A stretch of 64,000 nucleotides of DNA from a bacterium (GTDB taxonomy: Bacteria > Zixibacteria > MSB-5A5 > CAIYYT01). The stretch spans positions 52,812 to 116,811 of the forward strand of contig JADJGC010000008.1 in the NCBI GenBank assembly GCA_016708315.1. The letters are read 5' to 3'. Made by a program: the position numbers and the translations under genes. Below are positions 42,625-52,113 of this stretch, piece after piece; position 1 is the stretch's first letter; the number at the start of each line of letters is the position of its first letter. The notes under the pieces were generated by a model. It was given only the letters and a program-made list of their open reading frames with translations, made no database searches and was not told where the DNA came from.

Positions 42625-44788
42625 TCTGCCTCCTGCGATTGCTGCGCACCGCATGCCACGCCAGACCCGGAGCTCCTGCGATTGCCGAGGACAATGTCGC
42701 TTTCACTGCTGATTTTCCGTCGGTGATGCCCAGCGCCTTGCCAACGGATTTGATCCCGCCCGCCAAAGCGCGTCCAATTGGCGCCGACGGAGCATCGACT
42801 CCGCCTGATGCGCCGACGGGTGGCGCACCCGCAGCGGCTCCAACTTTACTTGCGCCTCCGGCTGCGCTTCCTGCCGCTCCAGCCCCTTTGGCTGCCGCGC
42901 CACCCGCCGCGGCTGCGCCACCGAGTCCGGCCAGAGCCACGCCGCCAGTCGCAGCAACAGCGGCAAGCATCGCTACACGTCTGGCAACATCGAGTTGAGC
43001 CATGAGCACATTGCCTCCGCTGAGCATCACTTTTACGAGCTTGGGCAGGGCGATGACGCTGACCAGTCCGAACAATAGCGGCAACGAGGTCAGAATCAGC
43101 CCCAGCCCGCCGGTCTGGGCGGCGATGGTTCCGATCCACGAGGCCAGCGCGCTGGTCAACTGGATGATCACAATCAGCATCGCGGGATAAAGCGACGGAT
43201 AAACCATGGTCTTGACGGCGCCACAGAAAATTTTCGAGGTATTGGGCAGCATGATGAACGGGCTGGTCAGGGTGACCAGAATCACGCCCAGCTTGCACAA
43301 GGCCATGGACAATAGAATCCAAATGAGCAGCCCGCCCAGCAGGATTTGTTGCAACGCTCCCTGGGTGATGAGAGTTACGATGGAAGCCGGTATCCAACTC
43401 ACCATGCCGATGATTTTCTGTCCCTGATCCACCAGATAATTTACGGCGCTCGTGATGTAAGACCAAAGCGTGCCCCCAAGTCCCAGTGGGGTCCGTGAAC
43501 GAACGACTCCCGTTACCGTGGACAGGTTCAAGATGGGCGGCTGGCGATAAATTCCATTCAGTTCTGTTGCTTGTGGGTCTGTGGTGTTGTTGGCCAGATA
43601 TTCCCAGGACGCGGGCGCGCCAGGAATCGTCAAGGCGGAGCAGGCGTCTTCAATGGCGCTGGTGTCGCCGATCGTCAGTCCGTCGTTGTTGTGGTAGATC
43701 TGCGCGATGGCCAGCTTGAAATTGTCAATGTCGGTCTGCACGTCGGCGTAGCCCATGGCCTCGTGCGCCTGAAGATTGTTCAGGCCGACGTTGTAAACGG
43801 CCATGAGGCAATAAACCGAGCTCAGTTCTTTGAGTGAAACTCCGTTGACCTGGGCGTTTGCGCCGTTAGCCATATTGTAGCCCTCGGCGCCTCCGAGATA
43901 TTTGGAGAGCGTGGTCGCGGTCTCGCTGCCGTTTTCATAGAGGACATAGCGCGGGATGTTGTACATGTCGCGGCCTTCGGAAAACGCTTTGGCCAGCGCC
44001 GGTTTCTGCGTGCCCGTGACCAGCGAGTAACAGTTCCTCGTCAGCTGCGGCCCATAGACCTTGAGATACCATTGGTCGATGCCGTATTGGCTGGTGACGC
44101 CACTGATAACAGAAGAGTTGATGCCGGCAGCCAGTCCGATCATCGCCGCCAGAACGTAATTGCAAAGCTGGTTGGCTTTGAACATGCAAAGAATGGCGAA
44201 TGTGGCCTTGCCGATCCAGGAGACCAGGTCCAGGCGGCCCTCGTGCATCTGGCGGACCATGGCCGATCCCATCATAACCACCAGGAACAGGAGCAGCGCG
44301 AAGTAGATCGTTCCGGAGAAAAAGTTGTTGAGATAAATATCCATTGAAACGAAAACCTTCACCAAAGTCGGAACCAGAATGTAACCGGCGAAGAGGCCCA
44401 CCTTCGGGCTGCCGTTGGAGGTGTCGTTGATCGCCTGATCTTTCAGTGGCAGGGCGCTGCTGAACATGCTCATGGTCGTGGAAAAGCTGGCGTTCTCCAG
44501 CGAAGCGCCGAAGGCGAACAACGATTTGACCATCAAACGCTGTGACTGGCCAAAGTCCGTATTGGCGTCGCCGCCCACGACGTTTTCCAAGGAGAAGTAA
44601 TTCGTGTTCTGCAGGTCGAGAACGGTTTCGTCGAGGTTGGGCGGTACGCCGTACTGGCCGCGAATGATTTGCGCCACCTCATTGGCCAACTGCGGCGTGA
44701 TCGCGCGGCCATCCGCCGGGATGGCGGACTGGGCAAAGGCGGCTCCGGCCAGAAGCCACACACTCAGGATGGTTGCGAGGCGTTTCAC
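42614..44788 (-). CDS. VirB6/TraG-N-like polytopic T4SS membrane protein
   Basis: The 724-residue protein has a signal peptide, a periplasmic N-terminal region, a membrane segment pair near 130-215, a second periplasmic stretch and at least four more membrane segments near 460-610, then an Ala/Gly-rich low-complexity tail (about 620-700). This resembles VirB6/TrbL and the N-terminus of TraG. It lies between the VirB5-side genes and the pilin, where virB6 is expected. The start overlaps the next gene upstream by four bases. Confidence 0.72.
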   Translation of the reverse strand: MKRLATILSVWLLAGAAFAQSAIPADGRAITPQLANEVAQIIRGQYGVPPNLDETVLDLQNTNYFSLENVVGGDANTDFGQSQRLMVKSLFAFGASLENASFSTTMSMFSSALPLKDQAINDTSNGSPKVGLFAGYILVPTLVKVFVSMDIYLNNFFSGTIYFALLLFLVVMMGSAMVRQMHEGRLDLVSWIGKATFAILCMFKANQLCNYVLAAMIGLAAGINSSVISGVTSQYGIDQWYLKVYGPQLTRNCYSLVTGTQKPALAKAFSEGRDMYNIPRYVLYENGSETATTLSKYLGGAEGYNMANGANAQVNGVSLKELSSVYCLMAVYNVGLNNLQAHEAMGYADVQTDIDNFKLAIAQIYHNNDGLTIGDTSAIEDACSALTIPGAPASWEYLANNTTDPQATELNGIYRQPPILNLSTVTGVVRSRTPLGLGGTLWSYITSAVNYLVDQGQKIIGMVSWIPASIVTLITQGALQQILLGGLLIWILLSMALCKLGVILVTLTSPFIMLPNTSKIFCGAVKTMVYPSLYPAMLIVIIQLTSALASWIGTIAAQTGGLGLILTSLPLLFGLVSVIALPKLVKVMLSGGNVLMAQLDVARRVAMLAAVAATGGVALAGLGGAAAAGGAAAKGAGAAGSAAGGASKVGAAAGAPPVGASGGVDAPSAPIGRALAGGIKSVGKALGITDGKSAVKATLSSAIAGAPGLAWHAVRSNRRRQNET

Positions 44789-46653
44789 CTTCCTTCGTCG
44801 GGCACTTTGCTTCGCGCACGTTTTATTTGTTCCTGCTCCTGCTGTTTTTGCGCCTCGTCATTCCTCTGTGCGGCGCGCAGCGTCTGGCGCGCATTCAACG
44901 TTTCACGAAGTTCGTTGACTGCGCGCGTCTTGTTGACCTCCTGGGCGGAGCGCAGGCCGGAACGCTCCAGCAGGGTCTGTTCGCCCGTAAGCTCGTTGTA
45001 GAATAATTGATTCTGGTCCGTGATGTTTGAGGAGTTCTGGCGTGCCTGCTGCGCGTTCAACATCGCGGCTTCGGTCAGCGGATCTATTTTCCCGTTGAGC
45101 AGGGGCATCTCCGTTCCGGTTGGTCTGGTCTGGTTCAGGTTCACCCGGTAAGAACGGTTGCCGTAAGCTTCGGTGTATTCGTCCTCCTTGGTTTGCAGAT
45201 CGGCTTTCTTGGTTTCGAGATCCTGGATGAAGCTGATAGCCTCTGACTGTTGCGCCTGGCTTTTCAAGGCGTTCATCGCCTGCTGGCTGCCGGTGTAAAC
45301 TGCGCCGCTGGTGGTTTCGAGGCCGCGAACCAGTTGGGCGGTAATTGTGTTGTAGAGCGGGTTCTGGATGCAACCGAACGTGGTGGGCCAGCACGGAATA
45401 TTGGCCCAAGGCGGTCCCACATAAGCCCACAAGGCGTATGCGGCGATGCTGATGAGCGGAATGTCGCTCAACTGCATGTCCCCGACCTGGGCATCGAATA
45501 ACTGGCGCGCTTGCGAAGTAGAAACGACCGTGGCCACGGGAAGCTGTCTGTCGCGCTCCGTCCGGTAGCTGGCCACCAGACCGAGCATGTCCTGATCCCG
45601 TTGGTAAGCCTCCTGCAACTGGATCTGCAACTGATCGATCATGACCTGATAATAATGAATCAACGTCGCCGCGACGGCGGTGTAGTTCGCCAGCGCCCGA
45701 TTGTAGGTGCTCGAATGTCTTACCGGCCGGCTGAAGACGTAGATGTCCTGACCGTTGTTGCCGCGTTGAAACTTTCCCACCGCCAGGTCATTGAACAGCG
45801 CGGTCAACGCGCGGTCGCGGAGACGGGCAGGGTCCGTCTGGTAAGTGTTGAATATTCTGCTGACCTCGGCCACGACGTTCGCGGGACGGCTGCTGGTGTC
45901 GGGGCGGATGATGTAGGCGGCCATGTTGGTCGTGGCGGAATTGTAGGAGGGATTGCGCAAATCAATCTCGGATATCTCAGTCTGCGTGTTGAGATCCGTG
46001 CTCAGGGCTTCAGTGGACTGCGTGGCCTCGTCCTCGGTCACCAGCAGGTTGAATAGCGAACTGTCGGGGGAACCATTTCCGCCGTGAGCAAGTTGAGAGG
46101 AACTCGCGTCGGGCGTGGAGAGCCTCAAAATGTCAAAGTCCCGCCGGAGATGATTGCCGGTCGGGTCCGTCGTGCGGGTGCGGTCGAACCAATCCCTTTG
46201 AAGTTCTTGGAGTACGCCCTGGAGAGAACCTGACTGGTCCGTGCTGGTGTCGATCCTGCCGGTGTAAACGTATCCGAGGTAAACGCGCTGCCGCGTGATC
46301 GTCACCGGCTTCAGGTCGGATCCAAAAAGTTCGCCCGTGCCGCGAATCCAGTTGGTGGAATCAATCAGTCGCTGTTTGCTTTCCTCCAGATGGATTCTCA
46401 GGAGGCGCAACTGTTGGTACCAATTCATGGAATTGACGCCACGCTGCTGCCAAAGTTCCCTCCAGAAACCGTCATCGTCGTAATGGGCGCGGTAGGTGAG
46501 GATGTCGCGCTGGACGTCAACCCCGGAAAGGTAGTCTGCGGACCGCTGTTGGGCTTCCTGCTCCGCCCGGCTCAGTGCGTCGGACTCCGCATTTTGTCCA
46601 CGACACACGACGGGCAAGAGCGCCGCGAGCGCCAGCGTGAGGAACGATTTCAT
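44785..46653 (-). CDS. secreted T4SS-operon protein, 622 aa
   Basis: From ATG 46653 there is a signal peptide (MKSFLTLALAALLPVVCRG) and a large, mostly helical exported protein with Gln-rich stretches, one hydrophobic segment (PLISIAAYALWAYVGPPW) and a C-terminal coiled coil. It lies between virB5-like and virB6-like genes with tight spacing. It may be a second VirB5-like or TraH-like assembly factor, but I recognise no family. Confidence 0.6.
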   Translation of the reverse strand: MKSFLTLALAALLPVVCRGQNAESDALSRAEQEAQQRSADYLSGVDVQRDILTYRAHYDDDGFWRELWQQRGVNSMNWYQQLRLLRIHLEESKQRLIDSTNWIRGTGELFGSDLKPVTITRQRVYLGYVYTGRIDTSTDQSGSLQGVLQELQRDWFDRTRTTDPTGNHLRRDFDILRLSTPDASSSQLAHGGNGSPDSSLFNLLVTEDEATQSTEALSTDLNTQTEISEIDLRNPSYNSATTNMAAYIIRPDTSSRPANVVAEVSRIFNTYQTDPARLRDRALTALFNDLAVGKFQRGNNGQDIYVFSRPVRHSSTYNRALANYTAVAATLIHYYQVMIDQLQIQLQEAYQRDQDMLGLVASYRTERDRQLPVATVVSTSQARQLFDAQVGDMQLSDIPLISIAAYALWAYVGPPWANIPCWPTTFGCIQNPLYNTITAQLVRGLETTSGAVYTGSQQAMNALKSQAQQSEAISFIQDLETKKADLQTKEDEYTEAYGNRSYRVNLNQTRPTGTEMPLLNGKIDPLTEAAMLNAQQARQNSSNITDQNQLFYNELTGEQTLLERSGLRSAQEVNKTRAVNELRETLNARQTLRAAQRNDEAQKQQEQEQIKRARSKVPDEGR

Positions 46654-46654
46654 G

Positions 46655-47422
46655 TCAGTCCACCGGGATATTGGACATGGCGCGCCGAATGACGGCGGCA
46701 TTCCGTTCCGCTTGGAGTTGTTGCTCCCGATGCGCCGCCTCCGCGACCGTGGCGTCGTTCACGTCGTTCTTCATCTTGTCCAACAGGGCCGTCTGCTGGT
46801 AGAGCAAGGCATTCTGAGCGCCAGCCTGCTCGATCAACGTCCCTTGCTGGGTGTCGCTGATGACGGACTGTGATTCGGCCAATACATTGCTGCCGTAATC
46901 ACGCGACGCGTTCGCATTCTCGATGAGTTTGGAGTTGTAGCCGCCCAAGGCCACTCGCCTTTCCCAATCGGTGGCCGTGCCGGTGTTGACCCGGGTTAGC
47001 GCTGTTTCCCAGCGCTTTTCCATCGCGGTGACGTCTCGTTGTCCATACGCCATCTGGTTGGCCCAGTAGGTCACATTGCGGTCGAAGTTCTGGATCGGCG
47101 AAGCGCGACCAGAAAAGAAATCCGTGCTGCTGAGCCGGCTGAATGAGTTGATCCACGACTGGACCTTGTTCTTGACCATGTCGATGTTGCCCAGCGCGGT
47201 TTGGTAAGTCTTCACCTCCTGATCGTAGATTTGCGTTGCCTTTCCCAGGATGTTCTTGGAGGTGTCCAACTGCTGCTCCATCGTGCGGTACTGCGCGTAG
47301 AGCTGTTGGAGTGAGCTGACATCGATGGTGGGGATCTGGGCCATGGCCGGTGTGAGCAGGCCGATGCCGGTGATGAAAGTCAGAATGATCTTTTTCATAG
47401 TGGTTGAGTGTTTATGTTCCAT
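46655..47422 (-). CDS. VirB5/TrbJ-like pilus-tip protein
   Basis: The protein has a signal peptide (MKKIILTFITGIGLLTPAMA, from Met9) and a long helical body starting with LQQLYAQYRTMEQQLDT, typical of VirB5/TrbJ. ATG 47422 has a TATGCT box five bases upstream; ATG 47398 gives a shorter signal peptide. About 247-255 residues, the family length. It opens the VirB5-VirB6-VirB2 part of the operon. Confidence 0.72.
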   Translation of the reverse strand: MEHKHSTTMKKIILTFITGIGLLTPAMAQIPTIDVSSLQQLYAQYRTMEQQLDTSKNILGKATQIYDQEVKTYQTALGNIDMVKNKVQSWINSFSRLSSTDFFSGRASPIQNFDRNVTYWANQMAYGQRDVTAMEKRWETALTRVNTGTATDWERRVALGGYNSKLIENANASRDYGSNVLAESQSVISDTQQGTLIEQAGAQNALLYQQTALLDKMKNDVNDATVAEAAHREQQLQAERNAAVIRRAMSNIPVD

Positions 47423-47427
47423 CTTTC

Positions 47428-47433
47428 AGCATA
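47428..47433 (-). promoter_or_regulatory. -10-like box before virB5-like gene
   Basis: Minus-strand TATGCT, GAAAG, ATG at 47422. It follows a 50-base gap after the lipoprotein gene, so it could start a separate T4SS transcript. Leaderless layout. Confidence 0.42.
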
Positions 47434-47472
47434 GGGCCTATCGGGGTGTCACACTCTGTCTGTCGGCGCGGC

Positions 47473-47931
47473 TTACGGCCTGACCATGTACTCGTAGCTT
47501 CTGGAGTGATAGGGGACGCTCTCGTAAACTCCCGCTGGCAACGGAATTTGCCGCGTCCGTGGTCCCTTCTTGCGCTCCTCAGGATCATTCAAAACGGCGT
47601 TCTCGCTCCACCAATCGTCAAGCACCTGAGCGCGACCCAGGCGTTGTCCCTCTTCATAAGCTTCCTGGATTTCCCGCGCTTTGCGATCCTGTAGGACATA
47701 AGCGGTTCCACCGCCAGCGAGCGCTCCGACTGCGGCGCCGATCGGAGCCCCTACGTCCTTGTTGATGGCATTCCCGGCGAAGGCCCCGCCCGCCGCACCG
47801 ATCGTGCCGGCGGCGACAGTTGTGCCGTTGAAGGCGGAGGTCTGTCGGCCTTTAAGTGGATGCGAGTAGTAACAGCCGCTGGTCAAAAGCCCAACGGCAA
47901 GGATCAGGATGATGGATTTCATTATCTTCAT
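47473..47931 (-). CDS. lipoprotein with glycine-zipper segment
   Basis: The 152-residue protein has a lipoprotein signal with lipobox LTSGC and a Gly/Ala-rich hydrophobic stretch (TIGAAGGAFAGNAINKDVG then GAAVGALAGGG), the glycine-zipper pattern of outer-membrane lipoproteins, then a charged C-terminus. It overlaps the next gene upstream by four bases. In a T4SS operon it could stabilise the outer-membrane core. Confidence 0.65.
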   Translation of the reverse strand: MKIMKSIILILAVGLLTSGCYYSHPLKGRQTSAFNGTTVAAGTIGAAGGAFAGNAINKDVGAPIGAAVGALAGGGTAYVLQDRKAREIQEAYEEGQRLGRAQVLDDWWSENAVLNDPEERKKGPRTRQIPLPAGVYESVPYHSRSYEYMVRP

Positions 47932-48245
47932 GTGGCGGAGATGGGTGGGGCCGCGCCTGCTCCAGGCGCGGCTGCGGTAATCTTGGTTTCAGCGCGCTTG
48001 CCGCCCTTGTTTCCCTTCAGTGGCGTGCCGGCGCCTTTCTTCAAGTGGAGTTCGGCGGTCAGATCCTGCACCTGTTGGTTGGCCTTTTGAATCTGCCCCA
48101 AGTAATCATCGAAATCGCCGTGGGCAATCACGTGTCCGATAAATTGCTCGTCGGTGAGGTCGGTAAGCCACGACGGCTTCACGGCCTTGAGGCGGTTGAC
48201 AAAGTCCTTGGGCAGTTCAAGCGCAATGGAAACGGTTTCAGGCAT
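47928..48245 (-). CDS. small soluble T4SS-operon protein
   Basis: From ATG 48245 the 105-residue product has a strand-helix start (TVSIALELPKDFVNRLKAV), a coiled-coil middle and a Lys/Gly/Ala/Pro-rich tail. No export signal. Possibly a ribbon-helix-helix-like or accessory protein. Coupled on both sides. Confidence 0.5.
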   Translation of the reverse strand: MPETVSIALELPKDFVNRLKAVKPSWLTDLTDEQFIGHVIAHGDFDDYLGQIQKANQQVQDLTAELHLKKGAGTPLKGNKGGKRAETKITAAAPGAGAAPPISAT

Positions 48246-48250
48246 AGGTA

Positions 48251-48849
48251 TCACTTGGGTTCGCGAGCTTGTTCAGCCTTCTTGAACGCGTCCTCCAGAA
48301 TGCCGCGCAATTTCTTTTGCTGTTCCTTGACTGCCTCCGGGCTGTCGGCCGCAACATCTGCCGGCGGCATGTTCGTCTGTTCCAGCCTTTCGCTGGATAA
48401 TTGCTGATCTGTCGCGGGAGCTTCGCTGGCTGTCGGCTCAACTGAGGAAGGGGATTGGGAGGGAATCCGATTCGTGTCTGGAATCGGCCCCGCAAGCGGA
48501 ACCTCGGGGATGGCGAGCCAGCCCAGGTAAGGATCAAACGCAGCGGTTTCGCCCGGAAGGAGCTTGCCTTGGGCTTCAACACGATCTTCTTGCTGAGAAT
48601 ATCCCAACACGCGCACGCGGCTTACATCCAGTGTGGTATCCGCGCGCCCGTTTTTTTTGGACTGAATGTAATCGTAGTAGCTCTTCGAAGGCGGTGCCAG
48701 TTGCGGGGGCTGATTGTCCGCTGGCACGAAATACTGGCGGCTCTTCTGAGCGGCGGCGAGATTCCAGTGGCCGGGCTGGCGGATGATGACACCGATAAGC
48801 TGCGCCGGGAAACGCACCTTTTTTTTTTTTTTAGGTTCCCTTTCGTCAT
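48251..48849 (-). CDS. hypothetical T4SS-operon protein with poly-A slippery start
   Basis: ATG at 48849 is followed by ACG AAA GGG AAC CTA and then a run of 14 A (minus strand). As written, the run puts this start out of frame with the long frame VRFPAQLIGVIIRQPG that ends at 48251; one more A would restore it. The long frame alone could start at GTG 48817 (188 residues). The body has SKSYYDYIQSKKNGRADTT and a Pro/Ser/Ala-rich then coiled-coil C-terminus. Function unknown. Confidence 0.55.
48819..48832. repeat. homopolymer T14 (A14 on the coding strand)
   Basis: The longest homopolymer in the window, inside the start region of the gene at 48251-48849. Runs of nine or more A are known sites of transcriptional slippage in bacteria and of sequencing error. 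Confidence 0.9.
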
Positions 48850-48859
48850 TTGATGTTTT

Positions 48860-49078
48860 TTAGGCCATCTCGACCTCTTCACGATATGGATGGTTGAACA
48901 AGATCGGTTCCGGGTTGGCCGGATTTTCCGCCACGCGCGGTTCTTCTTTTCCTTGCGGCGGGATCACTTGTACCAGCGGCTCAATCGGCCTGTAGCTCGG
49001 CGTCGTGTGCTTTCGCGTGGCGCAGCCGGTGACCAACAGGATTGCCGTTGCGGTTAAGAGGAAGGTTGTCTTCTTCAT
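48860..49078 (-). CDS. VirB7-like small lipoprotein
   Basis: A 72-residue lipoprotein with signal and lipobox LLVTGCATR, then a Pro-rich mature part (PSYRPIEPLVQVIPP). Small lipoproteins next to virB9/virB10 are usually VirB7-type parts of the outer-membrane core. It lies 30 bases after the VirB10 end. Confidence 0.62.
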   Translation of the reverse strand: MKKTTFLLTATAILLVTGCATRKHTTPSYRPIEPLVQVIPPQGKEEPRVAENPANPEPILFNHPYREEVEMA

Positions 49079-49107
49079 CGGGTTCTTCCGGTTGTAAAGG
49101 ATTCGTG

Positions 49108-49830
49108 TTACTCCAATGGTTTTGTCGTGCTTGGCGGCGGTGTGCTCGGCTGAACGGACGGCAATTGCACGCCGGGTGGAAGTTGAACTCCCGACGGCAA
49201 AGAGAACGACGACGCAGTCGCTGTTGTCATCGGGTTGTAAGCGGCCGTGTTTCTGCCCTGTTGTTGACTCAAGGTAATGATATTGGGCGTCGGATTGACG
49301 TCGTCTTTGTCGAGGAATTCTGCGCTGCCTCCTTCTTTCCCCAGTGTCAGGTCCAGCGGCGCAGTGAGCAGCGCCCAGCCAAGCGTGCCCCGCGGCACCA
49401 GGCTGCCGGAAGGATACAACTGGTTCAGTTCCTTGGCCTTTTCGGCCATGATGCCGCTCAAGACCTGCGCGGTCCCATCCAACAGCTTGGATTTGGCGTT
49501 GAGAACATAGGTTTGCTGTTCCCCGACGATGGGGCTGGAACCGGTGGGCACAATGGATTGTTGCGTCGTCACGTCTTTCAAGGCGTCCATGAACGTCTGC
49601 ACCGTGGTGGAGGCCAGCGGCAGCAACTCGAGCATCAGAGGCGATTCCAAAGGGTAGCCGTCAAACCCGGGTTCTTGTTCCAGGCTCAGGACCATGGCGT
49701 GAATGGGATACTCCTTGCCCTGAGGATCGATGATGGTATTGACCCGGACATTGACTTTGTGGTTGGGCCCCTGACTGGCCGTGCCGGTCAAGTGCCAGCC
49801 GAAAGGCAATTGGAGCCTTCCGCTGAACAT
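49108..49830 (-). CDS. virB10: VirB10/TrbI-like T4SS core protein, C-terminal part
   Basis: This frame encodes the VirB10 beta-barrel domain: RLQLPFGWHLTGTASQ, then KVNVRVNTIIDPQGKEYPIHA, followed by a long helix (the VirB10 antenna region) and a Pro/Ser/Thr-rich tail. It overlaps the upstream frame at 49788-49830. Adding one base near 49840 joins VELAVA to QDVMFSGRL. The protein spans from the inner membrane to the outer-membrane pore in T4SSs. Confidence 0.78.
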   Translation of the reverse strand: MFSGRLQLPFGWHLTGTASQGPNHKVNVRVNTIIDPQGKEYPIHAMVLSLEQEPGFDGYPLESPLMLELLPLASTTVQTFMDALKDVTTQQSIVPTGSSPIVGEQQTYVLNAKSKLLDGTAQVLSGIMAEKAKELNQLYPSGSLVPRGTLGWALLTAPLDLTLGKEGGSAEFLDKDDVNPTPNIITLSQQQGRNTAAYNPMTTATASSFSLPSGVQLPPGVQLPSVQPSTPPPSTTKPLE

Positions 49831-50498
49831 GACATCCTGGCCACGGCCAGTTCAACCGGCATGGCGCCAACCGAGGTGTTGATCCTGCTCAAGAGGATGA
49901 GGGGAATCTTGTGGCCGCGCGGCAGGAATTTCTTGATCTCGAAACCATTCGTTTTGCCCTTGGCCGGGGCCGGTGCGTTGGTGAACAGGAGCAACGTGCT
50001 GACATAATGATAGCCCTCGGCATTGCTGACTTCGTTTGCTTTGGCACCGGATTGGAGCAGCGCGGTGGTGAGCTTGCCGTTGCCCGGCGTGCGATCGACT
50101 GGCATTCGTCTCGGGTCAATCTTCGGTACCCAACCCCTGAGCGCGCTGTCATCCGCCGGCTTGGCGTCGGCGTTGGTCGTCGCAAGTTGGGTCTCCTTCT
50201 CGCGCTGTCGATAGAGGTCTTCGAGGTTCTTGAGCGGGCGCTTTCGTGTGTCCGGCAGCTCGTCCTTGAGGAGCAAAGGCTGCTCAACCGGGGAGCCGAG
50301 TCCGCGCCGTGTGCTTTGGCTGTTCGGCGTGCTGAACTTCACGCTGGGGTCTTTCCTTTGCGGCAACCGCACCACTCTGATCAGGTAGAGACCGCCGCCA
50401 ATCATGATGGCCATGACCAACAGAATCACTCCGAAGCCCAAGGCGGGTTTGCCCTGCGCATTGGTCCTGGTTAGTGAAAACAATTCCTTGAACTTCAT
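49788..50498 (-). CDS. virB10: VirB10/TraB-like T4SS core protein, N-terminal part
   Basis: The 236-codon frame has an N-terminal membrane segment (GFGVILLVMAIMIGGGLYLI), a Pro/Lys-rich periplasmic linker and the start of the VirB10 domain (KKFLPRGHKIPLILLSRINTSV), ending out of frame after about 49840. It overlaps the VirB9-like stop by four bases. With the next piece it forms one protein of about 460 residues, the normal VirB10 length. Confidence 0.78.
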   Translation of the reverse strand: MKFKELFSLTRTNAQGKPALGFGVILLVMAIMIGGGLYLIRVVRLPQRKDPSVKFSTPNSQSTRRGLGSPVEQPLLLKDELPDTRKRPLKNLEDLYRQREKETQLATTNADAKPADDSALRGWVPKIDPRRMPVDRTPGNGKLTTALLQSGAKANEVSNAEGYHYVSTLLLFTNAPAPAKGKTNGFEIKKFLPRGHKIPLILLSRINTSVGAMPVELAVARMSCSAEGSNCLSAGT

Positions 50499-51376
50499 GG
50501 CGCCGCGTCAGGGGCCGGGATTTCCTTCAATTGCGTCTTGCTGGCAGGCAGGCGCAATTCGAACCTGGCGTTTTCGATGTCAAGCGCGTGACCTTGGAGG
50601 AAGACGTATTTGATGTCGGTTTGCCCGGGCAACAGCACCTTGGTTCCCTGCTGCGTCAGCAGGTAAGGAAAGCTTGTGTTGGCGATGAAAGGTTCGATCT
50701 GCGTGGCGGAAAGGTAGACGGCTTCGCTGGTCGGGTTGTGGACTTCAATTTGCAGGATCACGACATCCTGCGGGTAATAATGCCAGGCAGCTTGGAGCGT
50801 CACCTCGGCCCCGTTCCACAAATAGGTGACCCTTTGTGGACTGAAGCCCATGTCCTTTGCCACGATGGTGGCGTAATTAGGGTCGCGCCTGATTTGGTTG
50901 ATGAGGTTGATCAATCGGGTCGTGTTGATTTCGGTTGGCGCCAGTGGCGGGACCTTGGACAGATTGCGACTCGAGCCGCCTCCCTCGACCGTGTAGGTCT
51001 TGCGATAATTCACCTTTTCTTTGCCAACGATGAGCCGGAAGGAGTATGTCCTGCCATCCATGACCAGGTGCATGTTAACATCCGCGCTGGCGACTCTTGG
51101 AGAGAGCAAAAGATAGTACTCCTTGCTGTCAGCCGGGTTGCGGACAACGTTAATGACCTGGGTGTTGACGCTGACCTCATCTACTGGTTTGGGGAAGATC
51201 AGTTTTGTGATTTGCTCAGGCATCAAATACACGTTTTCCACGAGGCGCGTGGACAAACGCGCTCCGTCCGCCAGCGCGGCTCCGTAAGGGCTCGCGCCGC
51301 TGCCCGCAAAAGGATCGCCAGCCCACAGGGTCAGAGCGGTGAAGCAAGTGAAGATGAAGCAAGCAAATCGTTTCAC
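50495..51376 (-). CDS. virB9: VirB9/TrbG-like T4SS core protein
   Basis: The 293-residue exported protein (signal MKRFACFIFTCFTALTLWA) has an N-terminal beta domain with a TKLIFPKPVDEVSVN segment, and a C-terminal domain with QRVTYLWNGAEVTLQAAWHY. This fits VirB9/TrbG, which forms the outer-membrane core with VirB7 and VirB10. Position directly before virB10 supports it. Confidence 0.75.
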   Translation of the reverse strand: MKRFACFIFTCFTALTLWAGDPFAGSGASPYGAALADGARLSTRLVENVYLMPEQITKLIFPKPVDEVSVNTQVINVVRNPADSKEYYLLLSPRVASADVNMHLVMDGRTYSFRLIVGKEKVNYRKTYTVEGGGSSRNLSKVPPLAPTEINTTRLINLINQIRRDPNYATIVAKDMGFSPQRVTYLWNGAEVTLQAAWHYYPQDVVILQIEVHNPTSEAVYLSATQIEPFIANTSFPYLLTQQGTKVLLPGQTDIKYVFLQGHALDIENARFELRLPASKTQLKEIPAPDAAP

Positions 51377-51388
51377 GGTTGTCCTTGG

Positions 51389-52111
51389 TCAAAAGAGCGG
51401 GCTGCGTTTGGGCAGCGGTATCTCCTGGTTCTTGCGCACGGCCAGTTCGCGCTCCAGTTCCTGTTTTGAGAGTTTCTTGAGCCTCCCCTTTTCGGCCAGG
51501 AACAGCTCGTAGTAATCTCCCGGTTTGATCTCCTCCACCCGCGCGAGCCGATAGCGGCTTCCTTCCAGCAGCCAGCGGGTGCGAATATAGACGGGCGCCC
51601 CGGTGCTCTCGCGGCTGCTGCGCTTGATCAGGTTGGCCTTGGTGACTGATTCGAAGCCTTTGGCCGGGACACGGAGCACTTCGAAGGTTTCGGCCACGTT
51701 CAGATAAACAGTCGAGTTGGTCTGCTTGGCGGCGCTTTCCATTTCCGTTCGGAACTGCGCCAGCAACTGCGGCTTGACGTTTTCCCTGACCGCATCGAGG
51801 TAATTCAGGTTGCCCTCCTGATAGTACAGAATTTGGAGAACGTCATTGACCAGTTCGATCCGCGCCACCCGATCCAGTTGCAGCGGGCCGGCTGAAGTCG
51901 CGAAAACCACGCCGTTCGGCAGCCCGGCATAGATTGGCGGCATCCGTTTGCTCTCTTTGGCGACCAGAATTCCGATTACAATGATTCCTGCCAGCAACAA
52001 TCCCTGAATCGTCCACCAGCGAATCAGGCGGCGGCGGACTTCATCCGTGGGCCTCCACGCCCGGCGCCGGGCCTCAGGCTCTTCGGACCAAAAATGGGGA
52101 TACGGGATCAT
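51389..52111 (-). CDS. VirB8/TraE-like T4SS protein (second of two)
   Basis: The 240-residue protein has a cytoplasmic N-terminus, one membrane segment (LLLAGIIVIGILVA, about 37-51) and a periplasmic domain with helices then strands (VYLNVAETFEVLRV), the TraE/VirB8 layout. It ends 12 bases before the VirB9-like start. A second VirB8-like gene is directly upstream, two bases away. Confidence 0.62.
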   Translation of the reverse strand: MIPYPHFWSEEPEARRRAWRPTDEVRRRLIRWWTIQGLLLAGIIVIGILVAKESKRMPPIYAGLPNGVVFATSAGPLQLDRVARIELVNDVLQILYYQEGNLNYLDAVRENVKPQLLAQFRTEMESAAKQTNSTVYLNVAETFEVLRVPAKGFESVTKANLIKRSSRESTGAPVYIRTRWLLEGSRYRLARVEEIKPGDYYELFLAEKGRLKKLSKQELERELAVRKNQEIPLPKRSPLF

Positions 52112-52113
52112 TG

